Shown one piece after another: positions 9,634 to 18,451 of a stretch of DNA of 64,000 bases. How positions within the stretch are numbered: position 1 is the stretch's first letter; the number at the start of each line of letters is the position of its first letter. The notes beneath the pieces are model-generated. The model was not told the DNA's origin and did no database searches. It saw only the letters and a list, made by a program, of their open reading frames with translations. The stretch comes from Chryseobacterium sp. OSA05B. Lineage in GTDB: Bacteria; Bacteroidota; Bacteroidia; Flavobacteriales; Weeksellaceae. The DNA lies in NCBI RefSeq assembly GCF_019970065.1, contig NZ_JAHXYH010000001.1, positions 1,116,001-1,180,000 of the forward strand. Reading direction: 5' to 3'. The position numbers and the translations under genes were made by a program.

Positions 9634-9731
9634 ATCCTTTATTTTCTTTATCCGCAAAGATAAAGTTTCTTTTAATACAAGCCAATTCAGTAATTTATAA
9701 ACTTGCGTTAAATGTTAATTATTAAATATTA

Positions 9732-9777
9732 TTTGGAAGATATACTTAAAAGTTTGTAGTTTTGCTAACACTGTTAG
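9732..9777 (+). promoter_or_regulatory. promoter of the TetR gene with overlapping palindromic operator
   Basis: A Bacteroidota-type promoter is visible: TTTG at 9732-9735, a 21-bp gap, then TAGTTTTG at 9757-9764. Directly behind the -7 box is the perfect palindrome CTAACA-C-TGTTAG (9765-9777), which would cover the transcription start. The same motif recurs three times before the efflux operon, so autorepression by the TetR protein is inferred. Confidence 0.75.
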
Positions 9778-9790
9778 TAAATAAAAAATC

Positions 9791-10387
9791 ATGGGCCTAC
9801 ATGAACGTCGCCAAAGAGAGAAAGAATCCATACGTGCAAATATTTTGCAGGCGGCTTTTGGTTTGGCTAAAACAGAGGGCTGGGCTTCATTGTCTATGCG
9901 TAAAATCGCAGATGCCATTGAATACAGTGCTCCTGTAGTGTATGATTATTTTGAAAACAAAGAAGCTATTTTGTATGAAATTTCTATCAACGGCTTTCAT
10001 TGTCTTCACATAGAGTTGTTAAAAGCTCAGCAGAAATTTGATACCCCGGAAGAGCAGCTTACTGCCATAGTAGATGCTTACTGGGATTTTGCTTTTAAAA
10101 ATAAAGAATACTATCAGCTGATGTTCGGTTTAGGAATGCAGTGCAGCGGTAAGGGCCAGATGAAAGAAGAGTTTTCATCATTCCAGGACCTGATCTATGA
10201 ATGTACCTTCAACATCATTAAGAAGAACGGATCCAATCCGGACAATGCCTGTCATATGTCCCACGCTTTATTTTCAGCGGTGCATGGTTTGATCTCTATT
10301 ATGATGATGCGAAATACAGATATTCCTTCTACGATGAATAAAACGACTTTAGACGAAACGGTTTCTGCTTTCGTTAAGTCTTTGTAA
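9791..10387 (+). CDS. TetR/AcrR-family repressor of the RND efflux operon
   Basis: This 198-residue protein has an N-terminal TetR helix-turn-helix (about residues 14-62; ANILQAAFGLAKTEGWASLS, MRKIADAIEYSAPVVYDYF, ENKEAILYEI) and a divergent ligand-binding C-terminal part. It is followed by membrane fusion, pump and outer-membrane genes of an RND system in the same direction. Four copies of a TtAACAcTGTTAG palindrome lie around it, one over its own start and three in the 358-bp gap before the efflux genes, the usual arrangement for a local repressor relieved by a toxic ligand. The ligand is not known. Confidence 0.92.
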   Translation: MGLHERRQREKESIRANILQAAFGLAKTEGWASLSMRKIADAIEYSAPVVYDYFENKEAILYEISINGFHCLHIELLKAQQKFDTPEEQLTAIVDAYWDFAFKNKEYYQLMFGLGMQCSGKGQMKEEFSSFQDLIYECTFNIIKKNGSNPDNACHMSHALFSAVHGLISIMMMRNTDIPSTMNKTTLDETVSAFVKSL

Positions 10388-10406
10388 ATTTTTTTTGAAC
10401 CAAAAA

Positions 10407-10419
10407 TTAACACCGTTAG
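10407..10419. promoter_or_regulatory. TetR operator copy 2
   Basis: TTAACACCGTTAG, one mismatch from the palindrome found before the TetR gene. It lies 20 bp after the TetR stop, within the first copy of a duplicated block of about 50 bp. Confidence 0.6.
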
Positions 10420-10520
10420 GAAATATAACATCGAATATCCGTTAATTATTCAGTTAAAAACTAAAAAAAGTAACTATGGAAACTATAATTCAAAATTTCA
10501 GGAGAGCTTTCACCATCTAC

Positions 10521-10533
10521 TTAACACTGTTAG
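10521..10533. promoter_or_regulatory. TetR operator copy 3
   Basis: TTAACACTGTTAG, a match to the palindrome core TAACA-C-TGTTA, located midway between the two duplicated blocks. It overlaps a possible 25-codon ORF. Confidence 0.6.
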
Positions 10534-10658
10534 ATAAATTAACACATACTTAATACACCTCATTATATATAAATCAACATTAAAAAAAGGCAAACAATTA
10601 TGAGAATGACGATCTAAACCCTTTATTAAAAATTCTGTAATTTTTTTTGAACTTAATA

Positions 10659-10671
10659 TTAACACTGTTAG
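10659..10671. promoter_or_regulatory. TetR operator copy 4
   Basis: TTAACACTGTTAG in the second copy of the duplicated block, 74 bp before the membrane fusion protein start codon. It is the best placed of the three to block transcription of the efflux operon. I see no exact TAnnTTTG box next to it, so the promoter itself is not pinned down. Confidence 0.65.
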
Positions 10672-10745
10672 GAAATATATCAGAATTAATTTAAAAGAAC
10701 ACTATTACTTAAATCTAACACTTCATTAAAAAAATTAAACCCACA

Positions 10746-11906
10746 ATGAAAATACCTGGAAAAATAAGGTTTATCGTACTTATATCAAGTATTATCCTTT
10801 TGCAGAACTGTACACAAGCAGCAGAAGGTTCCAATGCAGCACCGCCTGCTCCGGAACTTCCGGTTTACACCGTGATCACATCTCCAGCGACAACATATCA
10901 GGAATTTCCTACCGCACTGGAAGGTAAAAACAATGTAGAGATCAGATCTCAGGTAGACGGATACCTGGACAGAATCTATGTGGAGGAAGGTTCTTACGTA
11001 AGAGCCGGACAGCCATTATTTAAAATAGATTCAAGAGCGTATGGCGAGCAGGTGAATATGGCGCAGGCCAATCTTCAGGCAGCTAATGCCAATATCGAGA
11101 AAGCTAAAGTGGAAGTTGACAGGCTTCAGCCGTTAGTAGCTGCAAAAGTAGTTTCCGACGTACAGCTTAAAACTGCAAAAGCCAATTATGCAGCTGCAGT
11201 TGCTGCTTCATCACAAGCCAAAGCTTCAGTAGGAAATGCTAGAATCAATGTAGGATTTACAACGATCGCAGCACCGGTAAGCGGATACATCGGAAGAATT
11301 CCTTATAAAAAAGGAAGTCTTATTTCAAGAACTGATGTTAATCCATTGACATTACTGTCGGATATCAGTGAAATTTATGCTTACTTCTCTTTAAGTGAAC
11401 TGGATTTTATCGCGTTTCAGAAGAAATATCCGGGAGCAACTTTGGATGAAAAACTGAAGAATATGCCAATGGTAGACCTGGTGATCGCAGACAACAGTAC
11501 TTATCCTCAAAAAGGAAAAATGAGCATTGTAGACGGTCAATTTGACAAAACTACGGGAGCTATCAGCGTTCGTGCCGTTTTCCCTAATGCACAGGGAGCT
11601 TTAAGAACCGGAAATACAGGAAGAGTGCGTATGCCTCAGATGCTTTCCAATGCCCTGATCATTCCGCAGGAATCTACTTTTGAAATTCAGGACAAAACCT
11701 ATGTATATATTTTAGGTAAGGACAACAAAGTAACCAGCAAACCGATTAAAATCTCAGGAAAGACCGAGAACTATTACTTTATTTCTGAGGGACTTTCTTC
11801 CGGAGAAAAAATCGTCTACACCGGAATCGGAGCTTTAAAGGACGGCGCTTCTATCAAGCCTAAAGCAATCTCTGCCGACAGCTTATTGAGAGCCAGACCT
11901 TTGTAA
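10746..11906 (+). CDS. RND efflux periplasmic adaptor (HlyD/AcrA family), lipoprotein
   Basis: This 386-residue protein has a lipoprotein signal peptide with lipobox LLQNC (Cys22), so it is anchored in the inner membrane facing the periplasm. It shows the adaptor architecture: beta-barrel/lipoyl start (VEIRSQVDGYLDRIYVEEGS, YVRAGQPLFKID), an alanine-rich alpha-helical hairpin (about residues 100-165, AQANLQAANANIEKAKVEVD), the second lipoyl half (TTIAAPVSGYIGRIPYKKGS) and a membrane-proximal domain at the C-terminus. It links the pump at 11947 with an outer-membrane channel. It lies 40 bp upstream of the pump gene. Confidence 0.93.
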   Translation: MKIPGKIRFIVLISSIILLQNCTQAAEGSNAAPPAPELPVYTVITSPATTYQEFPTALEGKNNVEIRSQVDGYLDRIYVEEGSYVRAGQPLFKIDSRAYGEQVNMAQANLQAANANIEKAKVEVDRLQPLVAAKVVSDVQLKTAKANYAAAVAASSQAKASVGNARINVGFTTIAAPVSGYIGRIPYKKGSLISRTDVNPLTLLSDISEIYAYFSLSELDFIAFQKKYPGATLDEKLKNMPMVDLVIADNSTYPQKGKMSIVDGQFDKTTGAISVRAVFPNAQGALRTGNTGRVRMPQMLSNALIIPQESTFEIQDKTYVYILGKDNKVTSKPIKISGKTENYYFISEGLSSGEKIVYTGIGALKDGASIKPKAISADSLLRARPL

Positions 11907-11946
11907 TCTATTCCGAATACAGAAGACTTAAAAAAATAAACTTCTT

Positions 11947-14900
11947 ATGTTAAAACAATTTATAGAAAGACCGGTACTTTCAACGGTCATCTCCATAATA
12001 CTCCTATTATTGGGGGCACTGTCCCTCTTTAATTTACCGATTGCCCTCTTTCCCGATATCGCTCCACCGAGTGTTCAGGTAACGGCTTTCTATCCCGGAG
12101 CCAATGCTGAGGTAGTTGCCCGTTCGGTAGCCACCCCTATTGAAGAAGCAGTGAACGGAGTGGAGAATATGACTTATATGACCTCCAACTCCAGTAATGA
12201 CGGTACCATGACCCTGAGCGTTTATTTCAAGCAGGGAGCTGATGCCGATAATGCTGCGGTAAACGTACAGAACAGGGTATCAAAAGCGATGAGCCAGCTT
12301 CCTCAGGAAGTGGTACAGGCGGGGATTTCCACACAGAAAGTTCAGAACAGTATGATTATGTTTATGGGACTGAGCAGTGATGACCCGAAACAATATGATG
12401 AACTTTTCTTACAGAATTACCTTAAAATCAACGTCATTCCACAGATACAGCGTATTCCGGGAGTTGCACAGGCTCAGGTTTTCGGAACGAGAGATTATTC
12501 CATGAGACTCTGGCTGAAGCCGGACAGACTGGCAGCCAACAATCTTTCTCCACAGGAAGTACTTGCAGCAGTTAAAGATCACAACCTTGAAGCTGCTCCG
12601 GGACGTTTGGGCCAGGGAAGTAAGGAAACCTACGAGTATATCCTTAAATACAAAGGAAAGCTGAGCAAGAATGAAGATTACGAAAATATCGCCATTAAAG
12701 CGAATAATGACGGATCATTCTTAAGGTTAAAAGATGTAGCGAGAGTAGAATTCGGTTCTTATACGTATACAGCGACCAACAGAGTAGACGGAAAACCGGT
12801 TGCCGGATTTGCGATTCTTCAGACTGCGGGTTCCAACGCGAATGAAATCTTAACTGAAATTGAAAAACAGGTTGATCAGATGAAAACTACCCTTCCAAAA
12901 GGAGTTGAGCCGATCATCATGTACAATTCCAAGGATTTCCTGGATGCGTCTATCCATCAGGTTGTTGAAACTTTGGTGATTGCATTTATCCTGGTATTTA
13001 TTGTAGTATATATTTTCCTTCAGGATTTCAGATCTACATTGATTCCGGCTATTGCGGTACCGGTTGCGATTATCGGAACGTTCTTCTTCCTTCAGCTGTT
13101 TGGTTTCAGTATCAACATGCTTACCCTGTTTGCATTGGTGCTCGCCATCGGTATTGTGGTGGATGATGCCATCGTTGTGGTGGAAGCCGTCCATTCCAAA
13201 ATGGAACACACAGGAATGCCGGTAGATCAGGCAACAACGAACTCTATGAGTGAAATTTCCGGGGCTATTATTTCCATTACTTTGGTGATGTGTGCCGTAT
13301 TTATTCCGGTAGGTTTCATGCAGGGTCCTGCAGGGGTGTTCTACAGACAGTTTGCTTTTACTCTGGTCATTGCCATCCTGATTTCTGCGGTGAACGCCTT
13401 AACATTAAGCCCGGCTTTATGTGCAATGTTCTTAAATGATCCTCAGGGAGAACATGGAGAACACGGTCATAAAAAAGGGTTTGGAGCAAGATTCTTCAAC
13501 GCCTTCAATGTGGCCTTTAATAATATGACCCGAAAATATATCTATAGCCTTAAATTTTTGATTAAAAATAAATGGGTTGCGATAGGAGGTCTGGTAGTGA
13601 TTACCGCTGCAAGTGTTTTCTTAATTAAAAAAGCACCGTCAGGATTTATTCCTACTGAAGACCAGGGATTCGTTCTTTACGCAGTCAACACGCCTCCGGG
13701 AAGTTCACTGGAAAGAACACACAGAGCTACCGCACAGATCGATAAGATCATCAACGGTGAAAAAGCCACCAATCACCTTTGGGTAGCAGATGGAATGAAC
13801 TTTATAAGTAATGCCAACGCTTCTCCTTATTCTGCAGGTTTCATTAAACTTAAAGATTACGATAAGCGTGGCGATATGAAAGATCCGGACCAGATTGCAG
13901 CTGCTCTGACAGGAAAAGTAATCCAGGTGAAAGATGCGAATGCGTTCTTCTTCAACTTCCCAACCGTACAGGGATTTGGTAACGTTTCCGGTTTTGAATT
14001 TATGCTTCAGGATAAAACGAACAGTTCTTTTGAACAGTTAGGAACAACAACACAGGCTTTCATCGGGGAACTGATGAAACGTCCGGAGATTGCCTTTGCT
14101 TTCACAACGTATGCCGCAGGAAACCCTCAGTATACGATTGATGTAGATGCTGACAAAGCGAATCAACTGGGAGTGTCTATCACAGAACTGATGCAGACGA
14201 TGCAGATCTATTACGGAAGTAGTTTCGTTTCAGATTTTAACAGATTCGGAAAATACTACAGAGTAATGGCTCAGGCTGATATTCCTTACCGTACCGATAT
14301 CAATTCTCTGGAAGGGATTTATGTAAAAAATAAATCAGGAGAAATGGTTCCGGCGAAAACACTGGTAACCTTAAAAAGAACCTTCGGACCTGAGACCGTG
14401 ACAAGAAACAATCTGTTCAACGCGGTAACGATCAACGGAACTCCAAAACCTGGATACAGTACCGGAGATGCCATCAAAGCAGTAGAAGAAGTTGCAAAAC
14501 AGTCACTTCCTAGAGGCTATGGCTACGAATGGACTGGAATCACTCGTGAAGAGATCAAAACGGGCGGCCAAACGGTATTTGTCTTTCTTTTAAGTATCCT
14601 GTTTGTGTACTTCCTGTTAGCAGCACAGTATGAAAGTTATATCCTTCCGTTTGCGATTATTCTTACCATTCCTACAGGAATATTCGGAGTATTTGCTTTC
14701 ACGGGGCTAGCCGGAATTGATAACAATATTTACGTTCAGGTGGGATTAATAATGCTCGTCGGGCTATTGGCTAAAAATGCCATCCTGATTGTAGAATTTG
14801 CCGTTCAGAGAAGAAAAGCAGGTAAAAGTCTGATCGAATCTGCACTGCAGGCTTCAAGATTACGTTTGAGACCGATCCTGATGACCTCTTTCGCCTTTAT

Positions 14901-15129
14901 TGTGGGAATGCTTCCATTGGTATGGACGCAGGGAGCTTCAGCCAAAGGTAACCACTCTATCGGGTACAGTACCGTAGGAGGAATGCTTACAGGAGTGATA
15001 TTCGGGATTTTCATCATCCCGGTTATGTACGTGATTTTCCAGTATCTGCATGAAAAAATGCCGAGCAGAAAAAATAAAAGACTTCAAAGACAGAAATTGG
15101 AAGAAGAACTTCTAACCACAGCTCATTAA
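11947..15129 (+). CDS. RND multidrug efflux pump (AcrB/HAE1 family)
   Basis: This 1060-residue inner-membrane pump has the normal HAE1 length and layout. The N-terminus MLKQFIERPVLSTVISIILL is the first membrane helix; the porter loops follow; TM4 carries the proton-relay pair Asp406-Asp407 (VLAIGIVVDDAIVVVE); a second helix bundle ends at residue about 1035. The lysine of TM10 is seen in GLLAKNAILIVEFA. It exports hydrophobic drugs, detergents or similar compounds using the proton gradient, with the adaptor upstream and the channel downstream. The C-terminal tail is basic and cytoplasmic. Repression by the TetR protein at 9791 is inferred from context and operators. Confidence 0.95.
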   Translation: MLKQFIERPVLSTVISIILLLLGALSLFNLPIALFPDIAPPSVQVTAFYPGANAEVVARSVATPIEEAVNGVENMTYMTSNSSNDGTMTLSVYFKQGADADNAAVNVQNRVSKAMSQLPQEVVQAGISTQKVQNSMIMFMGLSSDDPKQYDELFLQNYLKINVIPQIQRIPGVAQAQVFGTRDYSMRLWLKPDRLAANNLSPQEVLAAVKDHNLEAAPGRLGQGSKETYEYILKYKGKLSKNEDYENIAIKANNDGSFLRLKDVARVEFGSYTYTATNRVDGKPVAGFAILQTAGSNANEILTEIEKQVDQMKTTLPKGVEPIIMYNSKDFLDASIHQVVETLVIAFILVFIVVYIFLQDFRSTLIPAIAVPVAIIGTFFFLQLFGFSINMLTLFALVLAIGIVVDDAIVVVEAVHSKMEHTGMPVDQATTNSMSEISGAIISITLVMCAVFIPVGFMQGPAGVFYRQFAFTLVIAILISAVNALTLSPALCAMFLNDPQGEHGEHGHKKGFGARFFNAFNVAFNNMTRKYIYSLKFLIKNKWVAIGGLVVITAASVFLIKKAPSGFIPTEDQGFVLYAVNTPPGSSLERTHRATAQIDKIINGEKATNHLWVADGMNFISNANASPYSAGFIKLKDYDKRGDMKDPDQIAAALTGKVIQVKDANAFFFNFPTVQGFGNVSGFEFMLQDKTNSSFEQLGTTTQAFIGELMKRPEIAFAFTTYAAGNPQYTIDVDADKANQLGVSITELMQTMQIYYGSSFVSDFNRFGKYYRVMAQADIPYRTDINSLEGIYVKNKSGEMVPAKTLVTLKRTFGPETVTRNNLFNAVTINGTPKPGYSTGDAIKAVEEVAKQSLPRGYGYEWTGITREEIKTGGQTVFVFLLSILFVYFLLAAQYESYILPFAIILTIPTGIFGVFAFTGLAGIDNNIYVQVGLIMLVGLLAKNAILIVEFAVQRRKAGKSLIESALQASRLRLRPILMTSFAFIVGMLPLVWTQGASAKGNHSIGYSTVGGMLTGVIFGIFIIPVMYVIFQYLHEKMPSRKNKRLQRQKLEEELLTTAH

Positions 15130-15135
15130 TATATA

Positions 15136-15260
15136 TTGAAATACAAAACTTTGAGACCCATAGAGAAGCAACTATTCAAACTAATATCATAAAAAAAGCA
15201 GAGTACTCTCCTACTAAAGACCTCTTTGCTTTACAAAAACCGCTCAAAGTTTTGTATTCA
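15136..15260. repeat. long inverted repeat between pump and outer-membrane channel genes
   Basis: ATACAAAACTTTGAG at 15141-15155 is perfectly inverted at 15243-15257, and the match extends a few bases outward with a single-base gap. Inside is a second imperfect pair, AAAGCAGAG and CTCTTTGCTTT. The unit of about 120 bp could fold into one long hairpin in the mRNA or be a small non-autonomous element. Confidence 0.7.
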
Positions 15261-15281
15261 ACTAAAAGTCTATTTAAAACT

Positions 15282-16694
15282 ATGAAAAGAATTAAGAATT
15301 TTATCTTAACCCTTATATTGGCTTTAGGCGCGGTTTCGTGTGTGTCCAAACTGGCATATACCGAGCCTGACCTACAGCTTCCGGAAAAGTTCCAGTATAC
15401 GGCTACTGCTGATACAGCGAGTATTGCCAACCTGGAATGGAAACAGTTCTTCAGCGATCCTATTTTACAGGATTTGATTGAAAAGGGAATTAAAAATAAC
15501 TATGATCTTCAGATTGCTTTAAAACAAGTAGCTTCTTCACAGGAGAAACTGAAACAGGCAAAATATCTTCAGTATCCTGATGTAGGTTTTGCCGTTTCGG
15601 CACAAATTTCAAAGCCTTCAGAAAACAGCATGAATGGGAAAAGTTTGAATTCATTTTTAGGCCAAAACCATGTTGAAGATTATAATGCAGCATTCAACCT
15701 TTCATGGGAAGCTGACATCTGGGGAAAAATCAAAAATCAACAGGAAGTTTCAAGAATGCAGTATCTGCAGACTTACGAAGCAACAAAAGCAGTACAGACA
15801 CAGGTTGTGGCAGCTATTGCCCAGGGATATTACAATTTATTGATGCTTGACAAACAGATTCAGATTGCAAAATCAAATCTGGAATTAAGCACCAATACCC
15901 TTTCCATCACTGAAAAAATGTGGCAAAGTGGAGATACCACTTCTTTAGGGGTTCAGCAGGCAACAGCTCAGAAACAATCTACAGAACTTCTGATTACTCA
16001 GTTGGAGCAAAATATTGCGATCCAGGAAAATGCTTTAAGTATTCTTGTTGGTGAAAATCCAAACAAAGTGAACAGAACGATTGAAATGTCTGATACTTCT
16101 CTTCCACAGACTATTTCAACAGGTCTTCCTGCAGCGATGGTTAGCCGTCGTCCTGATGTCCGTCAGCAGGAACTGGTTCTGCTGGAATCTAATTCAATGG
16201 TGGGTATTGCTCAGGCGAATATGTATCCTGCCTTGAAAATTACAGCCAACGGCGGTGTGAATTCATTTAAAATTGACAACTGGTTCCAGATTCCGGCTTC
16301 ATTGTTCGGATCTGTATTGGGAGGAATTACTCAGCCTATTTTCCAGAAGAGACAATTGAAAACAGATCTGAATGTAGCTAAAATCCAAAGGGAGAAAAAC
16401 GTACTGGCATTCCGTCAGTCCGTTTTAAATGCAGTGGGTGAAGTTTCCGACGCTTTGGTTTCCAATGAGAGTTTAAAAGTTCAGGAACAGAAAGCTACAG
16501 ATCAGGTAACGACGTTGAAAAACGGAATAAAAAGTGCCGAAATGCTTTACAAAGGCGGTATGGCCAATTACTTAGAAGTGATTACTGCTCAGGGAAATTC
16601 TCTGCAGGCTGAACTGAATCTCGCGTCCGTAAAAAGACAGAGACTGAGCAGCATTGTCGATCTTTACAGAGCTCTTGGTGGTGGTTGGAAGTAG
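15282..16694 (+). CDS. outer-membrane efflux channel lipoprotein (OprM/TolC family)
   Basis: The protein is about 470 residues from ATG 15282; an upstream in-frame ATG at 15252 would put MYSTKSLFKT before a perfect lipoprotein signal (MKRIKNFILTLILALGAVSC, Cys20) and was rejected. Two outer-membrane efflux repeats are visible, each with long amphipathic helices (for example LEWKQFFSDPILQDLIEKGI, and SLPAAMVSRRPDVRQQEL-type mid-region with the NodT-family motif RRPDVRQQE). It forms the exit duct for the RND pump just upstream. The 152-bp gap from the pump holds the inverted repeat described separately, and transcription probably reads through. Confidence 0.93.
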   Translation: MKRIKNFILTLILALGAVSCVSKLAYTEPDLQLPEKFQYTATADTASIANLEWKQFFSDPILQDLIEKGIKNNYDLQIALKQVASSQEKLKQAKYLQYPDVGFAVSAQISKPSENSMNGKSLNSFLGQNHVEDYNAAFNLSWEADIWGKIKNQQEVSRMQYLQTYEATKAVQTQVVAAIAQGYYNLLMLDKQIQIAKSNLELSTNTLSITEKMWQSGDTTSLGVQQATAQKQSTELLITQLEQNIAIQENALSILVGENPNKVNRTIEMSDTSLPQTISTGLPAAMVSRRPDVRQQELVLLESNSMVGIAQANMYPALKITANGGVNSFKIDNWFQIPASLFGSVLGGITQPIFQKRQLKTDLNVAKIQREKNVLAFRQSVLNAVGEVSDALVSNESLKVQEQKATDQVTTLKNGIKSAEMLYKGGMANYLEVITAQGNSLQAELNLASVKRQRLSSIVDLYRALGGGWK

Positions 16695-16712
16695 TAAATT
16701 TAATTATATTGT

Positions 16713-16751
16713 TTTTAGTGCGGTCTCTGGTGAAGGGGCCGCATTTTTTAT
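16713..16751. terminator. intrinsic terminator after the efflux operon
   Basis: TGCGGtctct and aggggCCGCA form a hairpin between an upstream TTTTT and a downstream T6 run. It lies between converging genes ending at 16694 and 16764. Confidence 0.7.
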
Positions 16752-16763
16752 AGAGTTAAGGTT

Positions 16764-17378
16764 TTATGGTGTACTTTGTCCAAACTTTTTTTGAACCGCA
16801 AACACCGATCCTCCTGCAGCGTTTTTCGTAATAAATATATGATCAAACTGCGTCTCACTGATAGTCACATTCAACGTATTATTACTCAACACTTTTACCA
16901 TTTGAGGAACTGTATTGGAATGGCCGACAATAACAACAACTTTTCCTTGATTTTGTGCAAGAATGTTGTTAATGAATAATTGAGTTGCCGCAATAGTAGC
17001 AGCCGGCGCATATTCTTTAATAACAATTCCTTTACTCTCTGCCAGTGGAAGGGCTGTTTGGCGTGTACGGTTGTATGCGGTAGTATAAATATTATCTATA
17101 TGAACATTTCCTAGCAAACGTTTCAATTCATCCGCTCTCAGCTTACCGGCACTGGTAAGATCAGGATCTGTTCCCACGTTTTCTTTTTCTGCATGACGCA
17201 ACAGAATGCATACCGTTTCTGTACTGCTGATTTCTGAAGGTAGAGGAATGCCTAATGGGTTTTCCGTACTCTGAACATTATTTTCAATATTCTCCTTTTT
17301 GATTTCCTGACTGAAAGCTCTTTCACAGCTTGTGAAGATCATCATAGATATTAAACCCGATATAATTAGTTTTTTCAT
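16764..17378 (-). CDS. histidine phosphatase family lipoprotein (phosphoglycerate mutase-like)
   Basis: This 204-residue protein carries a lipobox (MMIFTSC, Cys18), so it is probably exported and membrane anchored. The histidine-phosphatase RHG-type motif appears as LLRHAEK (Arg61-His62), with the second catalytic histidine in VGHSN (His153) and the arginine in YNRTRQTA. The family transfers phosphate through a phosphohistidine; short secreted members of this type are usually of unknown substrate. A stretch of about 30 charged residues links the lipid anchor to the domain. It stands alone, convergent to the efflux operon. Confidence 0.85.
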   Translation of the reverse strand: MKKLIISGLISMMIFTSCERAFSQEIKKENIENNVQSTENPLGIPLPSEISSTETVCILLRHAEKENVGTDPDLTSAGKLRADELKRLLGNVHIDNIYTTAYNRTRQTALPLAESKGIVIKEYAPAATIAATQLFINNILAQNQGKVVVIVGHSNTVPQMVKVLSNNTLNVTISETQFDHIFITKNAAGGSVFAVQKKFGQSTP

Positions 17379-17496
17379 AATTCAATGGATTTAAATTGTG
17401 TTTGGAAATTGTCAATATTTTTAGCACAATTTAATTTAAAAAAAAAGACAAAACCTTTTATAAATAAAAATTACCTTTAAAAATATAATTAAGCTC

Positions 17497-18408
17497 CTAT
17501 TTATTGAAGATAGAAATAAATTCAATTAAATTGTCAAAATCTTCCTGAGAATATCCTAGTTGCAGATAATGAATATCATCCGCTTTTCTGTACCATGTCA
17601 GCTGACGTTTTGCATATCTGCGGCTGTTTTTTTTAATCTCGGAAATAGCAAAATCAAGTTCCCATTCCCCATCAAAATACTTGAACAGTTCGGAATACCC
17701 CACCGTTTTCAATGCAGTAAGATCTTTAAATGCTTCCAAACTTTCCGCCTCAGCCAGAAGTCCTTTCTCCATCATAATATCTACCCTTCTGTTGATCCTG
17801 TCATACAATTCTTCTCTCGGAGCTTCAATTCCGATGCGGATCACACTGAAATCTCTGGAATCCTGCGAAACCGCGATCTGTTCGGAATATTTTTTATCCG
17901 TCTGCCAGATCACGTCAATAGCACGTAAAAGTCTTCTGTGATTGTGAAAATCTACCACTTCAAAATACTCGGGATCGAGCTCTTTTAAAATGTTTTGAAG
18001 TCTTTCGATTCCTTCCGTATCCAGTATTTCCTGAAGTTTTTTCTGATTATTTTCATCTGCTTCTGGAAGATCATTCAATCCCTCAATAACTGCTTTTTCA
18101 TACATCATACTTCCACCTACCAGAATGACGGTATCATGATTCACAAAAAGTTCATTGAGTTTTTTTAAAGCATCTTCCTCATACTGCCCGATAGAATAAT
18201 ATTCCTGAACCGAAAGATTTCCTATAAAATGATGCGGAGCCTGCGCCAACTCTTCTTCCGAAGGTGATGCCGTCCCTATTTTCATTTCTTTAAAAAACTG
18301 ACGGGAATCACAGGATACAATTTCCGTATTGAAATGGTTGGCCAGATCAATGGCCAGTCTCGTTTTACCTATTCCGGTGGGCCCTACAACAGAAATCAAT
18401 TTTTTCAC
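17497..18408 (-). CDS. miaA: tRNA dimethylallyltransferase
   Basis: This 303-residue enzyme adds a dimethylallyl group to A37 of tRNAs that read UNN codons. It has the P-loop GPTGIGKT (residues 9-16), the DSRQFFKEMKIGTA motif (Asp of the catalytic site), the IGIEAPREELYDRINRRVD region and the RRYAKRQLTWYRK tRNA-binding motif near the C-terminus. Length is normal. It is divergent from yicC with only 43 bp between start codons. Confidence 0.96.
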   Translation of the reverse strand: MKKLISVVGPTGIGKTRLAIDLANHFNTEIVSCDSRQFFKEMKIGTASPSEEELAQAPHHFIGNLSVQEYYSIGQYEEDALKKLNELFVNHDTVILVGGSMMYEKAVIEGLNDLPEADENNQKKLQEILDTEGIERLQNILKELDPEYFEVVDFHNHRRLLRAIDVIWQTDKKYSEQIAVSQDSRDFSVIRIGIEAPREELYDRINRRVDIMMEKGLLAEAESLEAFKDLTALKTVGYSELFKYFDGEWELDFAISEIKKNSRRYAKRQLTWYRKADDIHYLQLGYSQEDFDNLIEFISIFNK

Positions 18409-18426
18409 AGTGCTAATTTAAATGTT

Positions 18427-18434
18427 TATCTTTG
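18427..18434 (+). promoter_or_regulatory. -7 box of the yicC promoter
   Basis: TATCTTTG fits the Bacteroidota -7 consensus TAnnTTTG, 17 bp before the yicC start codon. No clear -33 TTTG is seen upstream. Confidence 0.55.
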
Positions 18435-18451
18435 TACAACAATAAAAAACT

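Larger units (their letters stand above)
10383..10686 (+). repeat. direct repeat of about 50 bp flanking the middle of the efflux promoter region
   Basis: Bases 10383-10436 and 10637-10686 are near copies: each runs GTAA, a T-run, TTGAAC, an AT-rich spacer, TTAACAC(T/C)GTTAGG, then AAATATA and (A/T)CAGAAT or ATCGAAT. The pair encloses a third operator and a 25-codon ORF (10476-10553). It looks like a duplicated promoter/operator block. Confidence 0.7.

Noticed and set aside
12850..13209. A 119-codon minus-strand frame inside the RND pump gene
   Set aside because: Antisense to the strongly conserved pump; low-complexity and without motif.
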